Positions 40,201-53,153 of a stretch of DNA of 64,000 nt are shown piece by piece. Location: assembly GCA_004431415.1 (NCBI GenBank), contig QPMI01000499.1:124001-188000 (forward strand). Direction: 5' to 3'. The position numbers and the translations under genes are program-made. Below the pieces are notes generated by a model. That model searched no databases. It worked only from the letters and a program-made list of their open reading frames with translations, and had not been told where the DNA came from. This DNA comes from Cyanophora paradoxa. Lineage: Eukaryota; Glaucocystophyceae; Cyanophorales; Cyanophoraceae. The first letter of the stretch is position 1. The number at the start of each line of letters is the position of its first letter.

Positions 40201-43200
40201 GTATTTCTTGGACCAGTTCGTGTAGATCGTGTGTATAGCAATTGTGCGGGGCACAGCGGCAGCAAGGGGGGGAGAGGGGGGAGAGGGGGGGGGGGGAAGA
40301 GGGGGGGGAGGGGCGGAGGTGGGGCGGACCTGGTCGAAGACGAACTGGTGGCCGGCGGCGCGGCACGCGCGCTCGAACTCGGCGAGGAGGCCCTTGCAGC
40401 GCCGGCCCCACGCGCTCTCGTCCCCCACGCCCCACTGCGGGGCGAGATCAGCCCAACTAATTTAGAACTAACTTAGTAATTTAGCTTAGGCTGAGCTAGC
40501 AGATCGCACCCTGAGGGCCCAGAGGAAGGGCAGGCCGACCCCGCGCGGGTTCCGCAGGCCCCGCCAGAAGAGGAGCCGCGTGAGGGGCGAGTCCAAGTAC
40601 GACGCGTGCCGCATCCCCTGCGCGAGAGCGTAAGAATGAAGCGAAGTCGGTGGCGCAGAGGGCGGCGGGGGCGCCTGGACGAGCTGGAGCATGTAGTCGG
40701 CGAGCTCCTCGTCCGCGAGGCGCCCGATCCGCTCCGCCGCGTACCTGGGCCGAGCAGGGCTCGGGAGTGGGCGCGAGCGCGGGGCGGGGCGGGGCGGGGG
40801 TGCGGGACCGGCGGATGCGGAGGTCGGGGAAGGCCTGGTCGAGCAGCTGGAGGGCGTCGTGCGGCGTGATGGGCACCCACGCCCGCACCACCCTGCCCCC
40901 CGCTCAGCCCTCGGGGGTACGCGGCGGGCGGCGGGAGGGGGCGGGGGCGCACTGTTCGACGAAGGCGCACTCGCGGGGGCGCGAGAAGTCTGCCGGGGCC
41001 GCGTGAGGAGCGCGCCGGGCCGGGGGTTACAGGGGCGGGGCGGGGCGTGCCGAGGCACTCGATGAACTTGGCGAAGGCGACGCTGTGGGGCGTGAAGAGG
41101 TCGGCGTTGGCGCGGATCGCCTCCCGGCTCTCCTCGTCCACCTCCCAGTACGGGTCGTTCCCCTTCTCGACGAAGTCCCGCACTGCGGCCCCGCGCCCCG
41201 CCCCGCCCCGCTCGGCTCGGCGGCGCGCGGGCGGAGCGAAGCGAAGGGCCGCGCACGGCGCTCCGAGAGGGTCCGCTGGGCGCTGCCCCGCCTCTGTCCC
41301 CGGAGCGTGGTCCCGACGCTGAGCCTGCGAGCGCGCAGAGGAATCGGCGGCACGACAGGGCCGGACGGACCAAGCTCAAGCTTACGCACAGGGACAAGGC
41401 GCTGGCGAGGTTCTGAACAGCCCCAATCGTGGCCCGCCCGATGCTGCTGACCGCCGATCCGATGGAGCCCAGAGGGGAGGTGGAGCGGTGGTGGTTGTGG
41501 CCCGAGCCGCCGGCGGCGGCGGCGGGCGAGAGGGGCAGGCTGCCCGAGAGGGGGCCCGAGCCGCGCCCGTGCCCGTGCGGGGCCGACCAGGAGGAGGAGG
41601 AGGCGGGGACGGGTACGCTGCCGTCGCTCTGGGAGAGCTTGGGGCGGGGCTCGGGGGCGGATGCGGAGGGGACGAGCGCGGCGCGGGGCGAGTCAGAGGG
41701 CGTGTCGACGCCGGAGCTCCCTTCAGAGGCGGCGGCGGAGAAGGCGGAGGGGGCGGAGGCGAGGGCTGGGGGTACGCGGGCGGGGGAGAGGGAGCTGCCG
41801 CGGGAGGGCCCCGCCTCGAGGGGGCCCCCGGGGCCGATGGCACGCGACGAGCGCAGCAGCGCCTTCGGGGTACAGCGTCAGGCAAAACGGCCGAGCCAGC
41901 TAAAGGGCTCAGTTAAGTACCTGGACGTTAAGCGTGGCGGGGTTGAACGAGCGGCGCCGCTTGAGGCCCTCCTCGAATGGCTTCATTTCCTCCGACACCT
42001 CCTGGGGGTACAGGAATGAGCGAGGGGGGAAGAAGCGGGCAGGGGGTACGGCAGTGGCGCGCCTCGAGGTCGCGGTCCTCCGCGGGGGCCTCGCCCCCCT
42101 CGAGCTCGCAGTCGTCGGGTACAGGCGCCGCCGACTCGCCGGAAAGGATCTGGGGGTACATAATTACGGAACATGAGAGGGGGGGGTACGGGAGGGCGCA
42201 CTTCGGGGTCGAACGCAAAGACGACGTCGTCGGCGGGGCCCCCCATCGACGTGTACGGCCGCTCGATCCGCAGGAGCATCGTACCCCACTGCGTCTGCCG
42301 GGCTGGAGGGGCGTTAGGGCCCAAAAGAGAGCGCGCGCGCTACTGGGGAGGCGCGTAGAGCGGTGCTAAGCCTGATCCTGAGTCTTAATCGCCGGTCGGG
42401 AGGCGGTCTTGGTCTTAAGTCTTACTAGTCTTTCCGAATCGAAAAGGGCTCGCGAGCCTGTGGGGAGGCGGGTGGACCGGTGCCCCTTCATCCCGTCCTC
42501 GCTCCGGTGCGCCGCGTCGCAGTCGTCGCAGAGCAGCTGCGCCTGCGCCGAAGGATAAGGCGAGAAGAGAGGGCGGAAGAGGAGGAAAGAAGGGGGCCGA
42601 GCCTTGGAGCGGCAGTCGGGGCACTGGACGGTCGCCTCCAGCTCGAGGCAGTTCTCGCACTTGCCTGCGGGATTTGAGAATTTATGAGTATGTAAGAGTA
42701 GGATGCGGAGGAGGTGGAGGAGGTGAATATGCGGGGGCGCTCGCCCCGGAAGCTGTAGGGGACGGAGGCGCGCTGGCGCCAGAGGTTCAGGCGGGTCGTC
42801 CCCGTCCTCAGCACCCCGTCCTGGTCGAAGACCTGCCCGACCCGTGAGCCAAGAGATAGAAGAAGCTTTAAAGAGCTCGTGTCGCCTCTAAAATGAGCTT
42901 CTCAGCTTTCAGGTTCACGATCAGCTAAAGGAAGCGGCGGGGAGGGGGCCGGCGGGGGGTACGCGCGCCTGGAGGGAGGACCAGGCGACGAGGACAGCCG
43001 GCTCGCCCCCCGCGCACTTGTCCAGCACCCGCGCCTGTACCCGGATCGGATCAAATTAGATTGGACGAGATTAGATGAACAGGCGAAGGACGCGCCTGGT
43101 GGCGGGTGGAGCTGGACTTGACGGGCCCGTCGGCGCCCTCGTCGTGCCCCCGCCGGCAGTAGACGCACACCAGCAGCTGCGCCTCCTGCGGCGCCTCTCA

Positions 43201-44626
43201 GAAGGGGAGGAGAGAGGGAGAGGGGGGGGGGAGGGAGGGTGCGAGCCCGCGGGAGGCGCTTGCAGGGGTACGGCTCGCCGCTGGTTCCCGCCATGAAGCC
43301 CGACCCCACCCTGCCGCACGGGGGTACTGGCTCGGCCCGGGGGTGCGGTGCATCGAGGGGGGGGGGGGGGGGGTACGCCGCACTTGAGGCTTGGGGAGCT
43401 CTCGCCGACGGGGGTAAAGCCGTCGGAGGCGGGGGGGCAGAAGTGGAACGGCTGCGCCGTCATGTCCTCGTCCTCGGCGCGGCCCAGCTCCCGCCGCCCG
43501 TGCATCCTGAGTGGTCTCTTAGACGGAAAGGCGGACGAAGGAGCAGAGCGCTGCGCACAGGAAAACGCGAACGAAGTGGCCCCCGCAGAGGCTGACGTGG
43601 GCGGCCTGTGGGGGGGTACGAGGGTTGGGGGGTACAGGGGGTACGGGGGGTACAGGTCGGGGTCTCACCCTTTCGTACGTCGCGGCGTTCAGATCGACCA
43701 CAGTCGCCTGCGGAAGGACGTTCGATCAGCAGCGGAGCGCGAGGCGAGGGCGGGGCGGGGCAAAGCGGGCCTGGAGGGGGCTGTCGAGGGTGTAGAGGGG
43801 TACGCCGTTCCGGGGGTGGACCTCCTGCCTGTGTTGGAGGTGCGGGGGCATGTCCCGCGGCGCCTGCGGGCCCTCGGCCGCCTTGTAGCTCTCCACCAGC
43901 GCGTCTGCCTTCGTTTAAGCGGAGCCGTCGACCGGGCGGGTCGGAAGGCTAAGATAAGCTCGGCTCCGGGCGCACCGACTTGGGCGGAGAAGGCGCGCTC
44001 CTCCTCCGCCATTGGGTCCCGCACCTCCGCCGGGTCGATCGCGACCGAAGGCTTAAAGTGCAGCTGCGCGCGGCGGGCTCAAGGGAGGAGGAACGAAGCC
44101 CCGAGAACGCTTGCTCGGGGGCGGGCCGCGCGCGCGCGCCTGCGTCTCGACCTCGCCGGCCGGCTCGTGGTTGTCCCCGTGCAGCCGCAGCGTCTTCTGC
44201 TTGACGACGGGCTCCCGCGGCGCGATCCCGCCGCTCTCCTCCGGCCAAAGAAGCCCGTCCAGGAAGACGCGGCAGCCGCCTGCGCCGCACGCGGCTCGGC
44301 TCGAGCGCGGGCGCGGCGGCGGGCGGGCGCTGATGTGGGCCCTCGCACCAATGAAGTCGTGCTGCTTCACTGACTCCTCGTCGTACAGCTCGAGTGTGAG
44401 CTGAGGATGCGACGCGTTACTGATGTGCCTGCTCGGACCACCCAAGGCCAGTCAGCTGGGCGCCGGCAGGCATGCGCGGACGCTTCATCCGGACGCACAG
44501 CGAAGACTCGCTCGCGTCGGGACCTGCAGCTGCGAAGTCCGGGCTCGTCCCTCCCTTCCTTACTGTCTCGAGCCTGTCGCCGTCCTCCTCGGCGCCGCGG
44601 ATGCTCGTCCTCGCGAATACGTCCAT
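37202..44626 (-). CDS. Phosphatidylinositol 3-kinase with B-box-like region, copy 1
   Basis: Lipid kinase phosphorylating the inositol 3-OH. From the N terminus: MDVFARTSIRGAEEDG (ATG 44626); C2-like LELYDEESVKQHDFIGAR and GGCRVFLDGLLWPEESGG (44240-44400); CKRLPRA (about 43260); a B-box-like Cys/His cluster GKCENCLELEATVQCPDC and LLCDDCDAAHRSEDGMKGH (42470-42665); a second C2 (WGTMLLRIERPYTSMGG, about 42270); helical region RDFVEKGNDPYWEVDEESRE; kinase domain with KAGQDLRTDELCL, TYVLGLCDRHSDNVM (CDRH 37982-37993) and IDFGRFLG; then the C-terminal helix to LSATRNK at 37202. CDRH, rather than GDRH, and FLGH are class II PI3K features, but the PX-C2 tail of class II is absent. Many introns. A G+C-poor intron (39160-39540) is full of GCTTAGG-type repeats. 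The first exon may lie upstream of 44626. Confidence 0.8.
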
Positions 44627-45375
44627 CTTTCCTGCACGAAGCACGCGAAAGCGGCAGTCGGCGCTCGGCGGCGGCTGCTGTCCATGGCCGGCGGATCGAA
44701 TTCCGCGGAGGTTACGCACCGAACCATTCTCGGTTCTTCAGCGAGCTTCCCTTGATCACTGCAAGCGAGCGCATGCGTTAGAGAGGCGCTGGGCGGGCCG
44801 GACCGCCTATCCGACGAGTAGGCGCTCGGCGCGTCAGGGCCGGCGCCGGCAGTAGAGCGGAAATGGCTTACGCTTGACGAACAGGACCCCGTTCGGCATG
44901 GCCGCTGACCGAACGGGCCACACGGACGGCGACGGGCCTCGTCGGGCCAGGAGGCAGGGATACCGCGATCTGAAACTTCGGCGGCACGACCACCGCTGCT
45001 GCCGGCGCCCGCTGGGCCGGCTCGCTCCTCGGGATGCCTGTCGGCAACCTCAATGTCCGGCGTGCGTGGCTTGGCTCGTCACCGCGCCGGAGAGCGCCGG
45101 CAAACGCTCACAGGCGCGCGCAGTCCTCCGGGCGCACTCCCTTCGAAACCAAGAATGGTTCGGGTGCGTAAGATTCGCCGGAGCGCTCCGGAGCGCTCGG
45201 GGGCGCTCCGGCTGGAATTCGAACTGGGCTGGCGTTTTGGTCATGATCCGGACCGTCAACGGCAGACACGTAAAGAGAGAGCTAGCCAAGCCGCGCGGGG
45301 CGCTTTCTAAGCATCGCGCGGTCGCATAGAGGGTCGACCGAGCGGCGCCTGGCACTAGCTAAGCACCGCGGTTGC
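44627..45375. promoter_or_regulatory. Spacer between divergent PI3K copies
   Basis: 749 bp. In both genes a CAG acceptor-like site directly precedes the shared GA(A)AGATGGA start context, so upstream first exons of either gene could lie here. A cluster of GGAGCGCTCC palindromes sits at 45177-45212. Confidence 0.4.
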
Positions 45376-48300
45376 ATGCGCAGGAAGATGGATGTATTCG
45401 CGCGCCTGGGCCTCCTGGGCAGCGAGCCGACCCCGCTCGCCGTTGTCGAGGACGGAGGCACGGATCCTGACTTCGCGAGTACGCCCGGGGCTGGCACGCT
45501 CGACCTGTGCGCCCGCGCGCCGCTCGAGCCCCATTTCGCCCGGGGCCCCACACACACCGACAAACACAACCGCAGGCCGGTGTCCAACGGCGACGTTCCT
45601 CGGCTCCTGGTCGAGCTGTACGACTACGAACAGGTCAAGGCGCACGATCTGATCGGTGCTGACCGCCTCTCGGCGCCCGCCCGCCCCGCCCCTCGCGCAT
45701 CGCGCCCCGCCGACGAGGCCGCTGCGCGTAGGCGGCTGCAAGGTCCACCTGGACGACCTCCTCTGGCCGCCGGAGCGCGGCGGGGTCGCCCCCGCGCGGG
45801 GCGAGCCGCGGGCCCTTCTGCTGCCGCTGCAGAGCGACAAGAAGGAGGCCGCCGGCGAGCTGGAGGCAGAGGCGGGCCCTCCCCCCCCGCTTCCTTCCCT
45901 TCTCTGCCGTACCCGCGCCTTTTAAACTCAGCCGCGCAGCTGACGTTCCGCCCTATGGAGGCGGTGGACCCGGCGGAGGTGCGGGACCCGATGGCGGAGG
46001 AGGAGCGCGCCTTCTCCGCCCAAGTCGGTGCGCCCGGAGCTAAATTTAGCCCTCCGGCCCGCCCGCCCGGTCGACGGCTCTTCGCTTAACGAAGGCAGAC
46101 GCGCTGGTGGAGAGCTACAAGGCGCTGGGCCCGGGGGCGCCGCCCGAGCCTCCCTTCGAGCTGGCGAGCCCGCGCCCCGCGGGGGCCGAGGGCGCGGTAC
46201 CCCTCTACGCCCTCGGGGGGCCCCTCCGGGCCACCGTGCTGGACCTGGACCCCGCGACCTACGAGCGGGTACGCCCTCTTTCCCCCTCCTTCCCTCTCCC
46301 CCCCCCGCGTGACGTCACCTCGCAGAGGGAGCACACGTCGAAATGCCGCGGGCACTTCGTTCGCGCCTTTCTGTGCGTTCTTCCCCCACCCCACCCCCTC
46401 CCCTCGCCCCCCCCACCCCCTTTCCGCAGTCTTACGAAGCCGGGCAGCCTGCACGGGCGGCGGGAGCTGGGGCGCGCCGAGGACGAGGAGATGATCGCGC
46501 TGCCCTTTGCGTTCCGTGTACCCCGCCGCGCCGACGACGCCCCCGCCTGGGCCGCCGCCGCCGAGGACGGCCCCGAGGCCAGGTTCCTCCCCCCCTCCTT
46601 CCCTTCTCATCATCCCGTACCCCCCTCACTGACTGCCCCGAAAGGGCGGGGCCCGCCTCCGAGTTCATGGCCGAGGCCGGCGAGGCTTCCTACGAGTGCA
46701 GCCGCCTCCCGCGGGCTCGTACCCCCCCCCGCCCCGCCCCCCATCTCATCCCCCCCCCTCTCCATCTCATTCCCCCCTTCTAAGCGACCCCGCAGGAGGC
46801 GCAGCTGCTGGTTTGCGTCTTCTGCCGGCGGGAGCACGACGAGGGCACCGACGGGCCCGTCAAGGACGACTCGACGCGTTTCCAGGCGCGCCCGACGGGC
46901 CGCAGATGATCTAGATGCAGCGTAGATCTAGAGCTAGATCGTCGCCGCTCGGCCCCGCCCCGCGCTCCTCCTCCTCCTCCTCACCGGGAGCTCACCATCA
47001 GGCGCGGGTCGCGTCGCGGGACCGGCGGGGCGAGCCGGCGACTCTCGTGGCTTGGACATCCCTGCAGGCCCGCCCGTCCCTCGGTCCTCTAATCTCATCT
47101 AATCTGAATCTATACGCAGGTCTTTGACGCGGCCGGGGCCCTCCGCACCGGAGCCTTCCGCCTCCCCCTCTGGCCCGCCCGCGTCCCCCGGCCCCGCCCA
47201 GCCTCGCCCTGGCCTGGCCCCGCCCGGCCGCTGAAGCGTTGGGCGCGTGCGCAGGCGGCAGCGGCCGACGGTGCCCTCGGTCTTCAACGGTAAGCGCTCG
47301 TTTGAATGAACCTGAAGATCTTTGATCTTAACCTCTCTCCATCCCGCAGGCAAGTGCGAGAACTGCCGCGAGATTGACGCCTGCCTCCAGTGCTCCGACT
47401 GCCGCTCCAAGGTCCACCCCGCCCCCCCCCCCCCCCCCCCCCCCGTTTCCTGTACCCGCCCTAGGCCTCAAGCCCGCGGCTCGCAGTCGGTGCGGCAGCT
47501 GTGCGAGGATTGCAGCGCGCTGGAGCACCGCGACGAGAAGACGCGCCGGCACCGCGTCTCCCGCATCCCCGGCGGTGCGTGCGGGGCAGGGCCCCGGCCT
47601 GGTTTAGACTAGATTAGTTTGGGGCTAAACTTGGGTATCCCGGGCGGTGCGACTGAGAGATGCTGCATAGGAATGTTGCATGCATCTTAATTCGGCCCGG
47701 TGTTAGAGCGAGGTTCGGGGTTCGTTAGAGCTAGATTAGTCTGGGACCTGACGGCCGCCGGCCGCGCCGCCGCAGCGCCCGAGAAGCGACGCTCGACGAC
47801 GCCCGCCCCCGGTCTGGACGGGTACAGCGCGCGGGGATCCGGACAGGGGGCGGCCTCGGCGGCCCCCTCGGGGCGGCAGACGGAGTGGGGCAGTCTGCTC
47901 CTGCGGGTCGAGCAGCCGCTCACGGCCGCAGGCTCCCCGGCGCCCTCCGTCATCTTCGCGTACGACCCGCAGGCGCGCCCTGGGTTCTCCTCGGGCCGCC
48001 CAGCGCTCTCCCTTTCCACTACCTACCTTGACTCCTGTCTTTCTTTCCGCAGCTGACGGCGCCGGAGGGGGCCGCCTCGGGCCCCGGCACGCCGCAGCGC
48101 TCTGGCGCCAACACGCCGCACCGCGGCTCCCTCGACGTGCGCGCGAAACTCGCGCGAAAGCCGAAGTTTCGCGGAATTTGATCTCGCGCGTGCGGGCGGC
48201 AGGCCTCGGCCTCGGCCCCCGCGGCCGCCGACGCGGCGGGAACGGGTACGGCACCTCGGAAGCGTTCGCTGGACCTGAGTATGCTGGCCCAGTCTAGAGG

Positions 48301-51300
48301 GGCGCTTGCCAGCCCCGGCCCCAGCCCCGGCCCCGCGCGCTCCCAGCGGCCGCCGCCCCGCGATCCCTCCCCGGAGCCGCCCCCGCCCTACAGCGGCATC
48401 GACGTCACGCCGGAGCCTCCCCCGCCGGCCTACAGCGGAATCGACCTGCGGCCCGAGCCGCCCCCGCCGGCGTACAGCGGCCTCGACCTGCGCCCGGAGC
48501 AGCGGTCGGGCCCCGCGTCGCCGCAGCTGAGGCCGCGGGGCGGGTCGCCCCTGGAGGGCCTGGGTGCGGCCCTTCGGAGCTCCGTGGGGGCCGTCGAGCG
48601 GCTGGGGCGCACGACCACCGCCGCCGTCTCCAAGGGCGTCAAGGGCATCGCCGGCTTGTGCGTCGTGTCGTGTTCTCAAAATACGCGGATACGTTTCGCT
48701 TCAAACTGATGCTCTGCTCTGCGCGCGCAGCCTCAACCGGAGCCGATCGCCTCAGCGGACCCTCTCCGATCGCCGTGCGCGGCTGTTGGTTTTGTTCCGC
48801 CCCCGCGCCGCCCGCCGAATGCCGGGGCCGCAGTGCGGGACTTCATCGAGAAGGGGAACGACCCGTACTGGGAGGTGGACGAGGAGAGCCGGGAGGCGAT
48901 CCGCGCCAACGCCGACCTCTTCACGCCCCACAGCGTCGCCTTCGCCAAGTTCGTCGAGTGCCTCGGCACGCCCCGCCCCGCCCCTGTAACCCCCAGCCCG
49001 GGGCGCCCCTGACGGGCCCCCGGCAGACTTCTCGCGCCCCCGCGAGTGCGCCTTCGTCGATCAGTGCGCCCCGCCGCCCCCGCCGCCCGCCGCGTACCCC
49101 CGAGTGCTGAGCGGGGGGCAGGGTGGTGCGGGCGTGGGTGCCGATCACGCCCCACGACGCCCTCCAGCTGCTCGACCAGGCCTTCCCCGACCTCCGCATC
49201 CGCCGGTCCCGCACCCCCGCCCCGCCCCGCCCCGCGCCCGCGCCCACCCCCGAGCTCTGCTCGGCGCAGGTACGCGGCGGAGCGGATCGGGCGCCTCGCC
49301 GACGAGGAGCTCGCCGACTACATGCTCCAGCTCGTCCAGGCGCCCCCGCCCCACCTCTGCGTCTTTGCTTCATTCTCACTGACCTCCTCCGCTTCTGTGC
49401 AGGGGATGCGGCACGCGTCGTACCTGGACGGTGCGCTGTGGCGGCTGCTGGCGTGGCGGGCCCTGCGGGGCCCGCGCGTCGTCGGCCTCGCCCTCCTCTG
49501 GGCCCTCCACGTGCGCCCCATTCATTCCAACTTCTCTTTTACTCTTATAAGATTCTTGTTTAAGATAGTCTCTCCAAGATAAGATTGTCTCCATTGCGTC
49601 CCATGACTCTAACATTGACGCAGTGGGCGGAGGGCGAGGAGAGCGCGTGGGGCCGGCGGAGCAAGGCGAGCAAACCCCCCCTTTCCCCCGCATATCGCCC
49701 TAGATCTAGATCTAGAGATCTGTGGCCAGCGCGGCTGTCGGCAGGCTGTGGCTGTGGGCAACGCAGGGACTCAGCAGCAATCATAAACGCTCGCGGGCGC
49801 AGGCGATGGTGGGGGCCCTGGAGCGGGCGCTGGCGGCGGCCGGCCACGCCTTCCTCGCCGACCAGGAGCGCGCCGTCGAGGCCGCCACCGCCCTCGCCAA
49901 CGAGTCCGCCCCCGCCCCGCCCCGCCTTTCCCCGCCGGCTCTGGCCCCACCATCCGCCCGCCCGCGCCGCTCCGATCCGGCCCGGCCCACGCGCGCGGCA
50001 GGCTGGTGCTCATGAAGGGGGACCCGAAGCAGAAGACGGCGCGCCTGAGGGCCCTCGTCGACCGCGAGGTAGGATCCAACTCCATAGCTTATTATAAATG
50101 GCGACATTGTAGCTAGACACAGCGCGAGGCGCGCGCGCGCGCCTCCCGCCGCACTCAAGACGCGATCTAGAAACTAACTCTAGGGTCCGGGGGGAGTAGG
50201 TAGCTATATCTATAGCACCATCCTAGCTATCCAGAGCGCGAGGCGCGCCGGCACAACGCCTTCCTAGGCCGCGAGACGTGATTTAGAATCTAGCTCTTGC
50301 GCTTCGCGACCGCTGAGCCGCCCGGGGACGGCAGATCGTGCAAAAGCAGGCGGAGGGCCGCTTCCCGAGGACCTTCAGCCTCCCCACCGACCCCTTCTTC
50401 GAGGCGCGCCTCTTAGATTTGATCGGATCGGATCGGATCGGATCGGATCTGATCTGATCTGACCCCCTCAGATCACGGGCGTGGACATGTCCGAGGGCAG
50501 CTGCCGCGTCTACAGCTCCGGCAAGGTTCGTTTGTTCGGTTGTTTCAGAGCCGAGAGGCGCTGTTTCGAGGGCTGTTTTAGGTCCCGTACGAGCTCGCGT
50601 TCCTGGGGAGAAGGCTCAAGCCTCAGCCTCCGCCGTCGGCGGCGGACGGGGCACCCGCTTCGGAGGCGCCGCCTCCCCGGGCGAGCCCGGTGCCTGGCCA
50701 GCAAGAGGGTCGCCTGCGGGCGATCTTCAAGGCGGGTCAGGACCTCCGGACCGACGAGCTCTGCCTCGACATGATATCGATCATGGACAAGGCGAGCTCG
50801 GGCCGCCCAGCTCGTCCATCCCGCCCGCCCGCGCCTCACGCCCGCCCCGCCCGCCGGCCCGCAGCTCTGGAAGGCGGCCGGGCTAGACCTCCTCATGACC
50901 CCCTACAAGGCGCGCCTGAGTGCAGCGCAGCGCAGAGAAATCGCGTCGCGCCCGCCACTCACAGCCCCTGCAGTGCGTCTCGACTGCGCGTCACGCCGGC
51001 GTCATCGAAGTAGTCGAGGGGGCGTACACCATCGTGCGTCCGGGCCGGGCCCGTCAGACATGCTTTTGTGCGCGCGCCTCAGCTGACTGAGGCGTCTTGC
51101 CTGACTGCAGGGAAACATCATGAAGGCTCGCGGACTGCCCCGGAAGATAGGTCGGATCCTCGTTGTGTGTGCTAACCGCGGGCCCCGTGCGCGCGCGCAG
51201 GGGGCGGGCGGCGTTATGACCGCCTTTAGCGAGACGGTGCGCTCGGCTCGGCTCGGCTCGGCTCGGGATCGTCACGTACCCCCCTCCCCGCCTCCTTTCG

Positions 51301-52607
51301 CTGAGATGCCGGTACCCCCGGCAGGTCATCGCGGACTGGCTGTATGCCCAGAAGGAGACCCGTGCGTACCCCTCTTCCCCCCTCTTCCCTGCGGTGCTGA
51401 GGCGCGCCCCGGCCCGCCCCGCAGCCTTTGAGGTGGCGCAGACGAACTTCGCGCGCTCCTGCGCCGGCTACTGCGTCGCGTGCGCCCGCCCGCCCCGCCC
51501 CCGGGCCCCGCCCGCCCCGCCGGCCGGCCGGCCTGAGGCGGGGGGGGGGGGGGGGGGGGGGCGGCAGGACGTACGTGCTGGGGCTCTGCGACCGCCACAG
51601 CGACAACGTCATGCTCTTCCCCGACGGCCGCTTCTTCCGTCCGCCCCGCCCCGCCTTCTCTGCTCTTTTCGACGCACTAACGGAACGGCCGCCCGCCCCT
51701 CAGACATCGACTTCGGCCGCTTCCTCGGGTGCGCCCCTCCGCCTCTCCGCCTCCTCTTGAGCTCGCCTGAGCCGGCCGGCAGGCACGTGACCAAGATGGG
51801 CGGGTTTATTCCGAAGGAGACCGCGCCCTTCCTCTTCACCCGCGAATACGCGTGCGCTCGCTTCCCGGTCATGATCATAAGCTCAAGGCGAGCTTTCGTT
51901 CAATTCCTCGTAGGTACGTCATGGAGGACAAGCGCGGGGTACCCGTGTACGAGGAGTGCGCTTCCTTCCCCCCCCCCCCCCCCCCCTTCCCCCTCTGAGC
52001 GAAGCGCGCGCCGCCGCCGCAGGTTCGTGCGGCTCTGCGGGGACGCCTTCGCCGTGCTGCGGCGCCACCGGAACCTCATCCTCCACCTCTGCATGCTCGT
52101 GCGCCGCCCTCCCAAGAAGACCTTTTATAGGAGAGCTGCCCACAGCTCCTAGCTAGCTATAGGGGTCCATATAACCCTGACGCCCTCCAACGAAGAACTC
52201 TAGTAGGGAAGCTGTCGAATTCGAATCTGATCTAGTTCGACCCTGACGCGTGTACCCCGCGCAGCTGCACGGGCGGAAGGCGGTGCGGCACATGTACGAC
52301 CGCTTCGTGCCGCAGCTCGAGCGGGACGAGGAGGTCCGCGCCCACTTCGTCGAGAAGGCGCGCACGCGTACCCCCCTCGCTCGCTCCTCGGTTCAGATCT
52401 GAGCTGAGGCGACCTGATCTGACCTGACCTGAGGAGCAGATCAACGAGTCGAGCGGGAACTGGCTCGCGCAGTTCTACAACATGTGCCACCTGGTGCCCC
52501 GCGCCCGGCCCCGCCCAGCCCCGCTCGCGAACCCGATCATGCCCCTCTCACCGTAGCTCGTCGCGATCGCGCGCGCGCCGCAGGTGAAGTTGGGCAAGGC
52601 CTCTTGA
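45376..52607 (+). CDS. Phosphatidylinositol 3-kinase with B-box-like region, copy 2
   Basis: Paralogue of 37202-44626 in opposite orientation and same architecture. Start MRRKMDVFARLGLLG (or the inner Met at 45388). C2-like LLVELYDYEQVKAHDLIG and GGCKVHLDDLLWPPERGG; TFRPMEAVDPAEVRDPMAEE; LGRAEDEEMIALPFAF; LLVCVFCRREHDEGTDGPVK; B-box-like KCENCREIDACLQCSDC (about 47350-47410) and LCEDCSALEHRDEKTRRHR (47500-47560). Then a second C2 (SLLLRVEQPLTAAG), a Pro-rich linker with four near-repeats of PPPPYSGIDxRPE (48380-48500), DFIEKGNDPYWEVDEESRE, LFKAGQDLRT-type kinase entry, CDRHSDN (51597-51617), DFG (51709-51717), HVTKMGGFIPKETAPFLF and the last exon VKLGKAS to the stop at 52605-52607. Introns are not conserved in sequence with copy 1, so this duplication is much older than the GDH one. 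Confidence 0.8.
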
Positions 52608-53153
52608 TCATGAGAGCCGAGGGGGTCCGGCGCTCGGAATCGTTCCCATCGGCCACAGCTCAGATCCCAGCCTGAAGACTTCGACTGTATGCATGTGCAT
52701 GTGCATGCAAGGCCCAGCGATGATCAGGATTTTCAATCCGCGAAAGTTTTCCAAGTGCATTCATTATTTACACGCTCAGCGGCTCCTATGATCCGATGGC
52801 TGCGGGGTTCGAGTACAGGTTTTGTTCGGGATGTTCGGGACTCGGATCGGAATGAAGCTGGTGAAAACGCACAAACTTGCGCTGTCCTAGGAAAAAAGCT
52901 GCAAACCAAAAACCCTAATTGCAATCCAGAAAACGTGAAAAGGGCTGCATGCAATATCAACTGACACCTGCAATTAAACCAGCTCCGCCCCGGCAAGCTT
53001 GAGCTTCAGCGGCGGCCTGGCCGGGACGCGCGCGCGGGCAGGAATCCCCGGGCGCGCGCGATCGCCAGGCCGTCACAGCGAAGGCACGCTAATTATAGGC
53101 CGGGCGAGCTCGAGGAGCAAAGGCTTCGATCAAGCTTGGCCTGCGGGTCTATA
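52608..53153. other. Convergent intergenic region, nothing seen
   Basis: 546 bp between the PI3K copy 2 stop and the Thr-Pro protein stop. Contains a GCATGTGCATGTGCATGCA run near 52691 and a GC-rich inverted segment near 53020-53060. No gene seen. Confidence 0.4.

Noticed and set aside
51541-51561. Long G homopolymer in PI3K copy 2, with similar C/G runs near 8641, 43361, 47421 and 51971
   Set aside because: They lie in introns just before acceptors and look like polypyrimidine or purine runs or assembly-sensitive homopolymers, not functional elements I can name.
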